NCBI RefSeq assembly: GCF_014647655.1
Contig: NZ_BMPP01000003.1
Coordinates: 248,001 to 312,000, forward strand
Reading direction: 5' to 3'
From: Deinococcus malanensis
GTDB taxonomy: Bacteria; Deinococcota; Deinococci; Deinococcales; Deinococcaceae
Length of the DNA stretch: 64,000 nucleotides
The position numbers and the translations under genes are program-made. The notes beneath the pieces are model-generated. The model did no database searches. It was given only the letters and a program-made list of their open reading frames with translations, and had not been told where the DNA came from. This document shows, in pieces, positions 35,391 through 44,765 of the stretch (position 1 is the stretch's first letter; each line of letters opens with the position of its first letter).

Positions 35391-35704
35391 GGCTGCCTCC
35401 CGCTTCTGGAACTGGGCGCCTCGTCCCTCTCGCTTGTGGTGGCAGGGGGTGTGGATTCCATCGACCAGGCTGTGCAGTTCCAGGTGTTCCCGGAGCGGTC
35501 CATACGACCACGGTGCCGGCCGGGCAGGTGGCGCTGAAAGGATTAACACCTGGCGTGAGTCTGGATGCATCTGGCCAGCCGGTGACGGTATATGTCACTT
35601 TGGGAACATCCGATCTGACTTCGGAGACAGGAGCCGTCAATTTCGCTCAGGTCTGGATGGAGCCTCTCCCACCGCAGGAGGAGCTCGGCGACAGCCACCC
35701 GTGA
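35391..35704 (+). pseudogene. Frameshifted remnant of an unknown gene
   Basis: Two protein-like stretches in different frames join near 35497. One frame gives LELGASSLSLVVAGGVDSID and then QAVQFQVFPE; the next frame continues VHTTTVPAGQVALKGL, then SLDASGQPVTVYVTLG and SETGAVNFAQVW to a stop at 35704. The first frame has an upstream stop at 35379 and no start codon. Composition suggests an exported beta-rich protein. The 5' end is missing and one indel is present, so it is inactive. No family recognised. Confidence 0.45.
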
Positions 35705-35856
35705 GTATGACCAGGTCCTATCGCCTTCATTCGCCGGTCGACCTGAAGGGCCGGCAGCGTGCATCAACCCCTGAAGGTGCTGCCGGCCGTGTCAAGCCTC
35801 GCCAGAGAACCGTCGCGGCCCTGCGTAGTCCAGGTCGTCATGTCACATTCCGTGGG

Positions 35857-36378
35857 TCACTCTGCCCAGCTGAAGCGGTCTATTCTGAAGACCAGATAGC
35901 CCTGGTCCCGCCCGTCGGAGAGGCGCTCCTGCAACTTGCCTCCGATCTTCTGAACGGCCCGTTGAGACCGCAGGTTGCCGGGAGCAACCAGGAACACCAC
36001 GTGATCGACGTGGCCAAAGGCGTGGGTGAGCATCAGGCGCTTCATCTCGCCGTTGTATGCCCCGCCCCAGTACGGCCGGGCCAGGAAGGTCCAGCCGATC
36101 TCGAGACTGTGCGGATGGGAGTCTCTCCAGTGGAAGCGCGAGGTGCCGATAACCGCGCCGGTGCCGGTCTCGGTGGCCAGCAGCGCACCACCAGACGCCA
36201 GGGTGCCCTCGAAAAACGTGCGGAAGACCGCCGGTTCATGCCGGTTGTCCGGGTGCTGGGTCCAGATCAGCGGGTCGGAAGCCGCAGCGTACAGCAGATT
36301 GAAGTCCTGCGCCTGAAGGGGCCGCAGCATCACACGGGGCCCGGATAGCGTGGGTTGAAGATCGAAGGGTGGGTTCAT
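35857..36378 (-). CDS. GNAT N-acetyltransferase (RimJ/RimL type)
   Basis: 173 aa. Typical strand and acetyl-CoA-binding order: [58 protein letters not shown] in parts, and [22 protein letters not shown], the usual N-x-x-S-x-x-A-x-x-K-x-G motif. It transfers an acetyl group from acetyl-CoA to an amine of an unknown acceptor. It is divergent from the MFS exporter at 36491. Confidence 0.92.
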   Translation of the reverse strand: MNPPFDLQPTLSGPRVMLRPLQAQDFNLLYAAASDPLIWTQHPDNRHEPAVFRTFFEGTLASGGALLATETGTGAVIGTSRFHWRDSHPHSLEIGWTFLARPYWGGAYNGEMKRLMLTHAFGHVDHVVFLVAPGNLRSQRAVQKIGGKLQERLSDGRDQGYLVFRIDRFSWAE

Positions 36379-36490
36379 GGCTTCCTTCTGCTTTCGGTGG
36401 AGTGTACGGAACCCGGGGATGGCCAGCAGCCCTGAGCAGGGCGGGAGGCGGTCGGGCAGCCTGAAGCACGCGAACTACACTGTGGGCCTG

Positions 36491-37714
36491 ATGCGTTCCC
36501 GTCCTGCTGCCATGGTTTTCATCCTGCTGACCGCCCTGATCGACATTATCGGCATCGGATTGATCATTCCAGTGCTGCCGGGGCTGGTCAAGGAACTCGC
36601 AGGGTCGGAGGTGGCGGGCGCGCGCACCATCGGGCTGCTGACGGCGGCATACGCGGTGATGCAGTTTATTTTCGCGCCGATCCTGGGGGCCCTGAGCGAC
36701 CGCTTCGGCCGGCGGCCGGTGCTGCTGTTTGCCCTGACCGGCATGGGGCTCGACTACCTGCTGCTGGCGTTTGCCCCGAACCTGACGTGGCTGTTTGTGG
36801 GACGTGTTCTGGCCGGCATCACGGGGGCAAGCCTGACGGTGGCCAACGCGTACATCGCCGACGTGTCGCCGCCCGAGCAGCGCGCGAAAAACTTCGGGCT
36901 GCTGGGGGCCACCTTCGGCGTGGGCTTCATCCTGGGGCCAGCGCTTGGAGGCCTGCTGGGCGAGTACGGGCTGCGGGTGCCATTCCTGGTGGCGGCGGCC
37001 CTGACTGGCCTGAACGTGCTGTACGGTCTCTTTGTGCTGCCCGAGTCCCTGCCTGCCAGTGCCCGTGGCAAGGGCATGAAGCGCAGTGACCTTAATCCAC
37101 TGCTGCCCCTGCGGGCACTGGGCAAGTACCCGATCCTTCGCAGCCTCGCGCTGACCTTCGTGCTGCTGGGGTTGGCCGGGCAGGTCATTTTCAGCACCTG
37201 GGTGCTGTACACCGAGAAAGTCCTGAGCTGGAGCCCCGGGCAAAACGGCCTGGCGCTGGCGTTTTTCGGGCTGCTCACTGCGGCCGTTCAGGGCGGCCTG
37301 ATCGGGCCGTTCATCGCGCGCTTCGGCGACCGGCGCACCATCATGACCGGTCTGGTGGCGTCCATCCTGGAATTCCTGGTGCTGAGCGTGGCCCGCAGCG
37401 GTGCGCTGCTGTACGCCTCGCTGGTCGTCGGGGCGCTTGGAGGCCTCGCGAATCCCGCCATTCAGGGCCTGATCTCGCGGCAGGTCAGCGAGACCGAGCA
37501 GGGTCGGGTCCAGGGGGCCCTGACCAGCCTGAACAGCCTTGTGGCAGTCGTCGGTCCCATTCTCGCGACGACCGTGTACGCCGCCGGACTCAGCCGGGGA
37601 TTCCCCGGCGCGGCTTACCTGATGGCCGCGGTGCTCTCGGTCGGCGGCACGCTGCTGATTCTCGGTGTGCTCCGCAGCATTCCCGGCACCGGGCGGGTGG
37701 AAGCGCGGGCATGA
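36491..37714 (+). CDS. MFS transporter, TetA-like drug:H+ antiporter subfamily
   Basis: 407 aa, 12 TM segments. Motifs A and C of the DHA1 group are clear: [14 protein letters not shown] (between TM2 and TM3) and [16 protein letters not shown] (TM5), with [15 protein letters not shown] in TM1 as in tetracycline exporters. It exports a hydrophobic compound against protons; the substrate is unknown, and the name should not be read as tetracycline resistance. The ATG at 36491 was chosen because TM1 begins right after it; upstream in-frame codons are not protein-like. Confidence 0.9.
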   Translation: MRSRPAAMVFILLTALIDIIGIGLIIPVLPGLVKELAGSEVAGARTIGLLTAAYAVMQFIFAPILGALSDRFGRRPVLLFALTGMGLDYLLLAFAPNLTWLFVGRVLAGITGASLTVANAYIADVSPPEQRAKNFGLLGATFGVGFILGPALGGLLGEYGLRVPFLVAAALTGLNVLYGLFVLPESLPASARGKGMKRSDLNPLLPLRALGKYPILRSLALTFVLLGLAGQVIFSTWVLYTEKVLSWSPGQNGLALAFFGLLTAAVQGGLIGPFIARFGDRRTIMTGLVASILEFLVLSVARSGALLYASLVVGALGGLANPAIQGLISRQVSETEQGRVQGALTSLNSLVAVVGPILATTVYAAGLSRGFPGAAYLMAAVLSVGGTLLILGVLRSIPGTGRVEARA

Positions 37715-38089
37715 AGCGTATGCACCGTCCAGGTGGAGCCGGAATGGTCTCTTTGAACCATCTTCACGGTCCTGTCTCCAGTCGGCAGAACACTGCACTC
37801 GCGTTCAACCGCTACAGGAAGGTACGTCGCGGACTCACCTGCCATGGCCCCGCCGGCAAACGCGTCGACTGACCTGCCCGTTTGACCAGAGGATTGATGC
37901 TGCCCTGTTCTACCCTTGGTTCACGAGAGACAAACTGTAGCGAAACGGTCCGGACATACAGTTGTGCAAAAGACTCGTGCGTTCACGAAGCTCCTTGCCC
38001 AGCCCATGTTATTAACAACAGTCTAAATATTAATCAAACCACTTCCCTGAAGTGAGAATTCTGCTAGAGACAGCCATCTAGTCTTAATT
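37715..38089. promoter_or_regulatory. Intergenic region upstream of the GAF/HD-GYP gene
   Basis: 375 bases, AT-rich towards the end. TGTTATTAACA (38007-38017) is an 11-base palindrome. TAGTCT (38079-38084) lies 5 nt before the ATG at 38090 and no ribosome site is present, so a leaderless transcript is likely. No -35 of quality is seen and no gene is supported. Confidence 0.4.
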
Positions 38090-39295
38090 ATGACCGCAGC
38101 GCCGTCCATGACTCCAAAGCAGGGGCTGCCCGGCCTGACCGGGTCGCGAGCCCCGGTGGCCGAGTCGGTTCTGACCCTGACCCAGCTTGCCCTGGTAGCC
38201 CCAGATCTTCCTTCCGGAGTGACGCCGACCCTGCACCACCTGGTGCAACACACCGCCGCGGTCGGCTCGGCCTACTTTCAGGCCGATACACAGCGGGTAC
38301 TGTCCTACCACGTCCGCGCTGCCTCGGGCGAGATGCCCCAGAACCCCGGCATGCAGGCTATCGCTGCCCACGGACTTCCCGCAGATATGCCCCTGATGCG
38401 CGCGTTGGAGAGCAGCCACGTGCCCCTGTTTTTTGACGACACGCAGGCGGCCCCGGAGACCGAGGGATTCTCCCCACTTGGCGTGACGAGCCTGGCTGCC
38501 GCGCCTGTCCGGCGGGCCAATGGTCAACTTATCGGGGCGTTCCTTATGCACACGTTCAAACCCCACACCTGGGCCGCAGAGGAGGCTGCGCTGTTCAGTC
38601 TGGTCTCAGGAACGATCGCGGCGCTGGCGGGGCGGCTGGCAGCAGAAGAAGCCGCGCATCTGGCCCGCGAATCGGCGCTGCGTGCCCTAGGTCTGGCGCT
38701 GGAGGCCCGCGACGGTGAAACACAGGGCCATACCGACCGGGTCACGGCGCTGGCCCTGAAGATGGCAGACCGACTGAAACTGTCTGCCCGGGACCGGGAA
38801 TCGCTTCAATGGGGGGCATACCTGCATGACATCGGGAAGATCGCTATTCCTGACGCCATCCTGCTCAAACCCGGCCGGCTCACGCCTCAGGAGTGGGATG
38901 TAATGCGGTCACATGTTCAGGAAGGGCAGCGTTTCGCACAGGCACTGCGCTTTCTGCCGGCGCAGGCCATGGAGGTGATTGTCGATCACCACGAGCGCTG
39001 GAATGGGGAAGGGTATCCTGCCCGCAAGGCTGGTGCTCAGATCAGCATGGCGGGCAGGATCTTTGCCTTGTGTGATGTCTATGACGCCCTGACCAGCGAA
39101 CGCCCGTACAAACAGGCCTGGACGGTCACGGACGCCCGGGCCGAACTGCTGGCGCAGGCTGGACACCATTTCGACCCTGAACTGGTGCACGAATTCCTCG
39201 GCATGCTCGACGATTCCATGGGGCCTGACCAGCCCTGGTTCCCAGGCGACAGGTCAGATCACCTGAGCAGTGCGGACCTGCCAGCCGGCGGGTGA
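38090..39295 (+). CDS. GAF/HD-GYP domain phosphodiesterase
   Basis: 401 aa. Residues about 25-185 look like a GAF-type sensor domain (TLHHLVQHTAAVGSAYFQAD, GVTSLAAAPVRRANGQLIGAF in part), followed by a short linker helix and an HD-GYP domain (about 200-370): AYLHDIGKIAIPDAILLKPG (His246-Asp247) and DHHERWNGEGYP. It probably degrades c-di-GMP under control of a small ligand or redox signal bound by the GAF part. No ribosome site precedes the ATG. Confidence 0.92.
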   Translation: MTAAPSMTPKQGLPGLTGSRAPVAESVLTLTQLALVAPDLPSGVTPTLHHLVQHTAAVGSAYFQADTQRVLSYHVRAASGEMPQNPGMQAIAAHGLPADMPLMRALESSHVPLFFDDTQAAPETEGFSPLGVTSLAAAPVRRANGQLIGAFLMHTFKPHTWAAEEAALFSLVSGTIAALAGRLAAEEAAHLARESALRALGLALEARDGETQGHTDRVTALALKMADRLKLSARDRESLQWGAYLHDIGKIAIPDAILLKPGRLTPQEWDVMRSHVQEGQRFAQALRFLPAQAMEVIVDHHERWNGEGYPARKAGAQISMAGRIFALCDVYDALTSERPYKQAWTVTDARAELLAQAGHHFDPELVHEFLGMLDDSMGPDQPWFPGDRSDHLSSADLPAGG

Positions 39296-39494
39296 AGGTC
39301 GGCCCCGGCGATGGAGGCTTTCAGGCCCTCCGGAACCCAGGAAATCCCCCTCAGAAGAGACGGCAGTGAAGAGCATTTCTACGTGGAGGGCCGACACGTC
39401 GGGTAGCGCATTCCCGCGCTTGATGTGGTCCCGACCACCAGAACGTGACCTCCGTTCTACCGGCTCCTGAAGGCTGCCCCGGTGGTCTGCCGCC

Positions 39495-39990
39495 TCACGC
39501 CAGGAGTCGCCGGACTTCCTCCAGCACCGTCTGTGCATCCTTTCCGGGGTCCACGGTGGTCCAATGGCGGACAATCACGCCTTCAGGGTCCACCAGAAAA
39601 GTCTCCCTTCGCGGACGGGCCGTGTCTTCGCCAGGCCCTGGCTCTTCAACCACGCCAAACACTTCACTGAGCGCGAGGCGCTTGTCCGCAACAATCGGAA
39701 AGTTCAGCGTGCACAGGTTGCGGAAGACCACCTGCTGCTTTCGCAAATCCCCGTTCACGCCCACCACATCGACGCCCAGAGAACGGAAAATCTCCATGGA
39801 GTGCCTGATACCGTCTGGCCGGCAGTTGACAGTGGGTTGCAGCGACATTCGGAAAGAAGAACAGTACCCGCCAGGTGCCGCGCCTGAGATCAAAGGGCGC
39901 GCCGCTGTCCTGCGTGGCTGAAAGCGGCGGCACGGAATGACCGGGAAGCAAGGCCATACAGCGCAGTGTGAATGGACCCGTATTCCGCAC
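39495..39990 (-). pseudogene. Peroxiredoxin (AhpC/TSA type) with a frameshift
   Basis: The N-terminal part, MALLPGHSVPPLSATQDSG and RGTWRVLFFFPN, is in one frame; the continuation, SLQPTVNCRPDG, MEIFRSLGVDVVGVNGD, FPIVADKRLALSEVFGVVEE and TFLVDPEGVIVRHW, is in the next. The shift lies at about 39843-39849 and is explained by one extra base. Put together it is a thioredoxin-fold peroxiredoxin of about 155 residues with the likely peroxidatic Cys in TVNC. As written it yields no whole enzyme; a sequencing error is possible because both parts are well kept. Confidence 0.8.
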
Positions 39991-40216
39991 ATCCTGGAGG
40001 CCTGTGGCCCGTTCGCGCCGTTCGTGGGCAATGAGCGGTCCGGCAACGGCGGTGTGGGCAGAATTCTCCCAGACCCGGGCCTTGTGAGGTCAACACGGTG
40101 ACCCGGATTTCCCGAAGTAGAGCGCCACGGAGGCCATGCCTGGCCTGATATGAAGGGGGTAGCCCGGCCTACGCCTAACCTCTGATCAGGACAGCCAGGG
40201 AAGGGGCGTTCAGCCC

Positions 40217-40708
40217 TCAGCGCAGGGGGAAGCTGATGCGAGCGGTCACACTTACCCCCTCGCTCGCCGGCCGCAGGCGAACCATGCCTTCAACTGTCAC
40301 GCCCGAGTCCAGGCGCATCCCATACACGCCGTGAAGATTCGCCAGGGCCAGGGGTGTCAGCACAACGGCCGGAAATGGAAGGCCGCTGCTTCCATCCCGC
40401 GGGAAGCCTACCCCTGAACCCAGGCCAGCGGCCAGGTAGCTGCCGCCCGCCACTGGCCACAGCAGGCTGGCGTCCACCAGGACGTTCGGTCCACCTGCAG
40501 CGGCCGTGAGATTGCCTTCCAGCGACAGGCGGTAGCGGCTTGCCCCCAGCAGTCCGGAGGGCGACGTGCGGGTGGTCATCACGTGCACACCACCTTCAGG
40601 ATGCGTGCCCAGTCCGCTGACGAATGCGCCGCCCTGTACCCCGACGCTGGTCTGGGCGAGAGCGCAGGAAGAGAGACTGAGGACAAACATGGCCAGAATG
40701 AGCTTCAC
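40217..40708 (-). CDS. Secreted hypothetical protein
   Basis: 163 aa. Signal peptide MKLILAMFVLSLSSCALAQ (LSSC is also a possible lipobox), then Gly-rich alternating strands such as SVGVQGGAFVSGLG, RYRLSLEGNLTAAAGG, GSYLAAGLGSGVGFP and VTARISFPLR with a terminal aromatic/Leu-Arg end, a composition of small outer-membrane-like beta barrels. No family recognised. Confidence 0.62.
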   Translation of the reverse strand: MKLILAMFVLSLSSCALAQTSVGVQGGAFVSGLGTHPEGGVHVMTTRTSPSGLLGASRYRLSLEGNLTAAAGGPNVLVDASLLWPVAGGSYLAAGLGSGVGFPRDGSSGLPFPAVVLTPLALANLHGVYGMRLDSGVTVEGMVRLRPASEGVSVTARISFPLR

Positions 40709-40905
40709 GTGAGCAGCATACGTCCATTCCGCACATGGGCATAACGAAGATGCGCGTCCCTGGCAGGAGCCGCTTGGCAGGCTTGGCCACAGCGGACAAG
40801 CCGTCTGATTACGCTTTTCAGCGAGACTGGGCCGCCCTGATCCGTCGCCTCAGGCAGCCTTCAAAGGCCCTGGTTTGACTTAAGTCCACCTGGGCGCCGG
40901 CAGCC

Positions 40906-42795
40906 TCAGTCCGCGCCGGAGACCGCCTCCCCGTGCCGCTCGCGCCAGCGGTCGCCGTAGCCGGCCGGGTTGAGGTTCGGGTCCAGTCCCGTGTCCCGCG
41001 GTGGCCGCAGTCCCTGATTGCTCCGTGCCAGAACGTGCAGGTCCGCTTTCGGCGTCCGGTCCGGGTTGAGCAGGCCATTGCGCTCCTGGAAGGTGTCGGT
41101 CAGCTGGGTAAAACAGAAGCCGGACAGCCCCTTGCAGGCGTGTACCGCTGCCATCAGGTACAGGTGGGCCTCGACAAACGCGTCTTCACTATCGACTGTG
41201 CTGTACCCCCAGGCCACGTCGTCCGGAACACCCTCCGGGAAGTACGCGATCCCCCCGAACTCCGAGAGCATCACCGGGTGCTCTGCGGCCTTGAAGCCGG
41301 GCAGCAGCACCGCCCGGTCCGCCGGATCCTGACCTTCAAGGGTGGTGGCGGTCTGCGCCAGCGTGCCGTAGCGGTTTTCCAGTACTTTCGGATCGGCCGC
41401 GTAGTCGTGCACCGTGACAATGTCGGTCGCGACGTGTTCCCACCCGTCGTTGCCGATCACCGGCCGGGAGGGATCAAGTGTGCGCGTCAGGTAGTACAGG
41501 CCCTGCACGTAATCCCGGTGCGCCGGGTTGGTCGGCAGGTTTGGCACGCCCCAGGACTCGTTCAGCGGCACCCACGCGACGATGCACGGGTGGGAGATGT
41601 CGCGCTCGATCACCTCCTCCCACTCACGGCTCAGGCGCCGGACCGCTTCGGGAGTGAAACGGTACGGACTGGGCATCTCCTCCCAGACCATCAGGCCCAG
41701 CACGTCACACCAGTACAGGTAGCGCGGCGACTCAATCTTCTGGTGTTTGCGCGCGCCGTCAAAGCCGAGCGCGCGGGTGAGTTCCACGTCACGGCGCAGC
41801 TCGGCGTCGGTGGCCGTCATCAGCGACTCGGGCCAGTATCCCTGGTCGAGCACCATCTTGAGGTACCACGGGCGGCCGTTGAGCATGAAGCGCCCGCCGC
41901 GCACGCCGACGGTGCGCAGGGCCGTGTAGCTGCGTACCTCGTCGATGATGGCGCCGCTTTCGGACAGCAGCTGCACGGTCGCGCTGATCAGCACCGGATG
42001 GTTCGGGCTCCAGAGCAACTCGTTGCGGAAGTCGTCGATGCCGGGGTCGGGCAGCGGCACGATACGGGAAATGTCCGGGCGTTGCAGTTCGTAGCGGTCG
42101 CGGGCCAGCACCTGCTCGCCTTTCTTGAGAATCACGCGCAGTTCCATCCCTGGGTCCCAGCGGCCACCAATGTCAGCTTCCAGCGCGACCTTCCAGCCTT
42201 CCATGTCGCCGGCGAGCTTCAGCCGGCGCAGGTAGCTGACCGGCACGTGTTCCAGCCAGACGGTCTGCCAGATGCCGGTCGTCCGTGGGTACCAGATCGA
42301 ATGCGGCTCCAGCAGCCAGTCCTGCTTGCCGCGTGGTTTGGAGAGGTCCTGCGGGTCGTCCTCGGCGCGCACGATCAGCTGGACGGGGCGCTGTTCGTCC
42401 AGGGCGCGGGAGGCCTGACGCGTGATGTCGGCCGTGAATGGCGTGTGCCCGCCCTCGTGCGTGGCCACCAGTGCGCCGTCCGCCCAGACCGAGGCGCGCC
42501 AGTCCACCGCGCCGAAATGCACGATCAGCCGGCCGTGCTCCCCGCGGGACGTGACGTGCTCGTCAGCGCCGACGTGCAGGTCCAGGCCGTACCATACGAC
42601 CGGATGAAAGCCCGTGTCGTGAATGCCGCTGCGCTGGCTTTCGGGCGCGTAGGGCACCTGGATGACGCGGTCGAACTGCACGTCCTCCGGGTGCTGCCAG
42701 GCACCCTCGTCATCGAAGGCAAAGCGCCACTCACCGTCGAGGCTGCGCCACTTGGCGCGCTCGAGCAGTGGTTCAGGATGGGTAGACAAGTGCAT
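40906..42795 (-). CDS. Glycoside hydrolase family 2 (beta-galactosidase/glucuronidase-like)
   Basis: 629 aa. Sugar-binding domain at about 20-195 ([23 protein letters not shown]), immunoglobulin-like domain at about 200-310, and a TIM barrel from about 315 ([20 protein letters not shown]). The acid/base is Glu413 in WVPLNESWG and the nucleophile is Glu512 in LSEFGG. It hydrolyses a beta-glycoside; there is no signal peptide, so it acts on imported sugar in the cytoplasm. No transporter or regulator is adjacent. The ATG at 42795 begins a typical GH2 N-terminus. Confidence 0.92.
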   Translation of the reverse strand: MHLSTHPEPLLERAKWRSLDGEWRFAFDDEGAWQHPEDVQFDRVIQVPYAPESQRSGIHDTGFHPVVWYGLDLHVGADEHVTSRGEHGRLIVHFGAVDWRASVWADGALVATHEGGHTPFTADITRQASRALDEQRPVQLIVRAEDDPQDLSKPRGKQDWLLEPHSIWYPRTTGIWQTVWLEHVPVSYLRRLKLAGDMEGWKVALEADIGGRWDPGMELRVILKKGEQVLARDRYELQRPDISRIVPLPDPGIDDFRNELLWSPNHPVLISATVQLLSESGAIIDEVRSYTALRTVGVRGGRFMLNGRPWYLKMVLDQGYWPESLMTATDAELRRDVELTRALGFDGARKHQKIESPRYLYWCDVLGLMVWEEMPSPYRFTPEAVRRLSREWEEVIERDISHPCIVAWVPLNESWGVPNLPTNPAHRDYVQGLYYLTRTLDPSRPVIGNDGWEHVATDIVTVHDYAADPKVLENRYGTLAQTATTLEGQDPADRAVLLPGFKAAEHPVMLSEFGGIAYFPEGVPDDVAWGYSTVDSEDAFVEAHLYLMAAVHACKGLSGFCFTQLTDTFQERNGLLNPDRTPKADLHVLARSNQGLRPPRDTGLDPNLNPAGYGDRWRERHGEAVSGAD

Positions 42796-43064
42796 TGACG
42801 CAGTTTCGCTCGTGGCCTCTGGCAGTGTTATGACGCTGTTTAGCCAGTTTGCTTCAGGAACGTCTCACGCTTGTCACCCGCATTGAGAACTGCACCCTGT
42901 CCACGGACTCTAGCCCCTGCCAACGGCACGGAGTTGCGTGCGAGGCACGCCGACTTGAACGGAGACTCGCCTTCCCCAGACGCCTTGTGTTCCGCGCCAG
43001 ACCTACCCATGAAGGGCGCCCGGCTGCCTTTGAAATTAGCCTCGCTGATTCGACCGGATCAGGC

Positions 43065-44420
43065 TCATCCGATCACGATCGACTTATCCACCGGATACCG
43101 GATGCGGTGGTGCTGCTGCCGCGCGAACGCAATGGCGAACGTCAGCGGCCCGATGCGGCCCAGGAACATCAGTACGATCAGGACCAGCTGACCCGGCGCA
43201 TTGAACAGCGGCGTGGTGTTCATGCTCAGGTCCACCGTGGCAAACGCTGAAAATGCCTCAAACGCCACGTTCACGAATGGCAGCTTCGGGTTGGTCCCCA
43301 GCAGCAGAAACATCCCGGATGTCACGACCACCAGGCTGAGGGCCGTGACGACTGAGGCGCGCAGCAGATCCTCGGTTTCAATGCGCCGGTGGAATGAGAC
43401 GTTCTCGTGCTCGCCCCGGGCGTGAGACACGATGCTCGACACCAGCACATAAAAGGTGGTGGTCTTAATGCCGCCTGCAGTGGACCCCGGGCTGCCCCCG
43501 ACGAACATCAGCAGCATTGTGATGAACAGCGTCGCGCCGTGCATCGCCCCGTAGTCCACGGAATTGAAGCCCGCGGTGCGGGGGGCGACCCCCTGGTAGT
43601 ACCCACTGAGCAGTTTGCCACCTGTGCTGAGGGGCCCGAGCGTACCGGGGTTGTTCCACTCCAGCACCGTTACGACCACAGTGCCCAGCACGATCAGAGA
43701 GGCCGACGTCACCAGAATGATGATGGTATTCAGACTCAGGCGGTTCCGGCGCGGGTCCCGCAGGTACAGCGCGACCCCGAGCAGCGCCAGGTACCCCAGG
43801 CCGCCCAGAATGACCAGGGTGCTGGTGGTCAGCAGCACCAGCGGGTCCTCGGCGAAGCGGATCATATTGTCCGGGTACAGCCCAAACCCAGCGTTGTTGA
43901 ACGCACTCACCGCGTGGAACAGGGCGAGGTGGATGCCACGGTCCCAGCCTTCGAGCGGTACGAAGCGGACCATCAGCACCAGCGCGCCAACCAGTTCGGT
44001 CAGCAGGGTGTACGCGAAGATCCCCTTGATGACCCGGGTGACGGTCCCGAATTCAGTCAGGTTGGCCTGCTGGGCGGTGCGCAGGCGTTCCTGCACGCCC
44101 ACCCGCTGGCCGCGCAGGCTCGCGAACAGGGTTCCAAAGGTAATGATGCCTAAACCCCCCACCTGAATCAGGACCATCAGAATCACTTCCCCCAGGCGGT
44201 TGAAGGTGCTGCCGGGATCCAGGACGTTCAGGCCGGTGACACACGTGGCGCTGGTGGCGGTGAACAGTGCCTGGAGAAACGTCACGTTTTTTCCCGGAGC
44301 GTGGGTCCAGGGGGAGGAGAGAAGCAGGGTACCGACCAGAATCGCCACGGCGAACGACAGAGCAATCAACTGAGGTGGTGTCAGGCGATTCAGGAGCAGG
44401 CGGCGGTTCACGGTGGTCAT
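43065..44420 (-). CDS. TrkH/KtrB-type K+ uptake channel subunit
   Basis: 451 aa with the four M1-P-M2 repeats of this superfamily. Filter loops: SATCVTGLNVLD, AFNNAGFGLYP, APRTAGFNSVD and, in the fourth, AFATVDLSMNTT, where the usual Gly of TVGLS is Asp397 (GAC against GGC). GGSPGSTAGGIKT is also typical. It imports K+ with a cytoplasmic TrkA/KtrA partner, which is not in this window. The start was set at 44420 (GTGAGG upstream), because the open frame extending to 44771 is not protein-like. Confidence 0.92.
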   Translation of the reverse strand: MTTVNRRLLLNRLTPPQLIALSFAVAILVGTLLLSSPWTHAPGKNVTFLQALFTATSATCVTGLNVLDPGSTFNRLGEVILMVLIQVGGLGIITFGTLFASLRGQRVGVQERLRTAQQANLTEFGTVTRVIKGIFAYTLLTELVGALVLMVRFVPLEGWDRGIHLALFHAVSAFNNAGFGLYPDNMIRFAEDPLVLLTTSTLVILGGLGYLALLGVALYLRDPRRNRLSLNTIIILVTSASLIVLGTVVVTVLEWNNPGTLGPLSTGGKLLSGYYQGVAPRTAGFNSVDYGAMHGATLFITMLLMFVGGSPGSTAGGIKTTTFYVLVSSIVSHARGEHENVSFHRRIETEDLLRASVVTALSLVVVTSGMFLLLGTNPKLPFVNVAFEAFSAFATVDLSMNTTPLFNAPGQLVLIVLMFLGRIGPLTFAIAFARQQHHRIRYPVDKSIVIG

Positions 44421-44765
44421 GGGCCTCACGCCTCCACGCGAACGACTGACTGGCCCCGCTGGTTCAGTTGAGCCACCTGAAGGGAGAAGCCATTCACGGC
44501 CCCAGTGATGCCCGATTGGAATTCCGGCGTAGAGACGAATTCCACGTCGGTTAGGCCGCCCACGGTACACCAGGGGTGCAGGTGATGCGGCACATGGACA
44601 GCAAATCCCTTTCCGGTGCAGCCTGCACTGGCTGGAGACACCATCGTTTGCATGAGCCTGAAGCCCGGCCGGTCGACATGGCCGTACGCTATGTCGTGTC
44701 AGGCGCCTTTGTCCTGGCCAGATGGCCAAGCGGTTCCCCGTCGTGCGCGGTAAGCTCCAGACCGC
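44421..44765. other. Divergent intergenic region
   Basis: 345 bases between divergent trkH and the histidine kinase gene. TAAGCT lies 9 nt before the kinase ATG and could be a -10 box. No gene or strong repeat is seen. Confidence 0.35.

Noticed and set aside
36236..37798. Minus-strand frame of 520 codons
   Set aside because: Opposite the MFS transporter; Gln/Arg/His-rich with no motif.
40933..42798. Long plus-strand open frame opposite the GH2 gene
   Set aside because: Arg/Val/Gln-rich translation without motifs; mirror of a high-GC gene whose minus-strand product has complete GH2 catalytic motifs.
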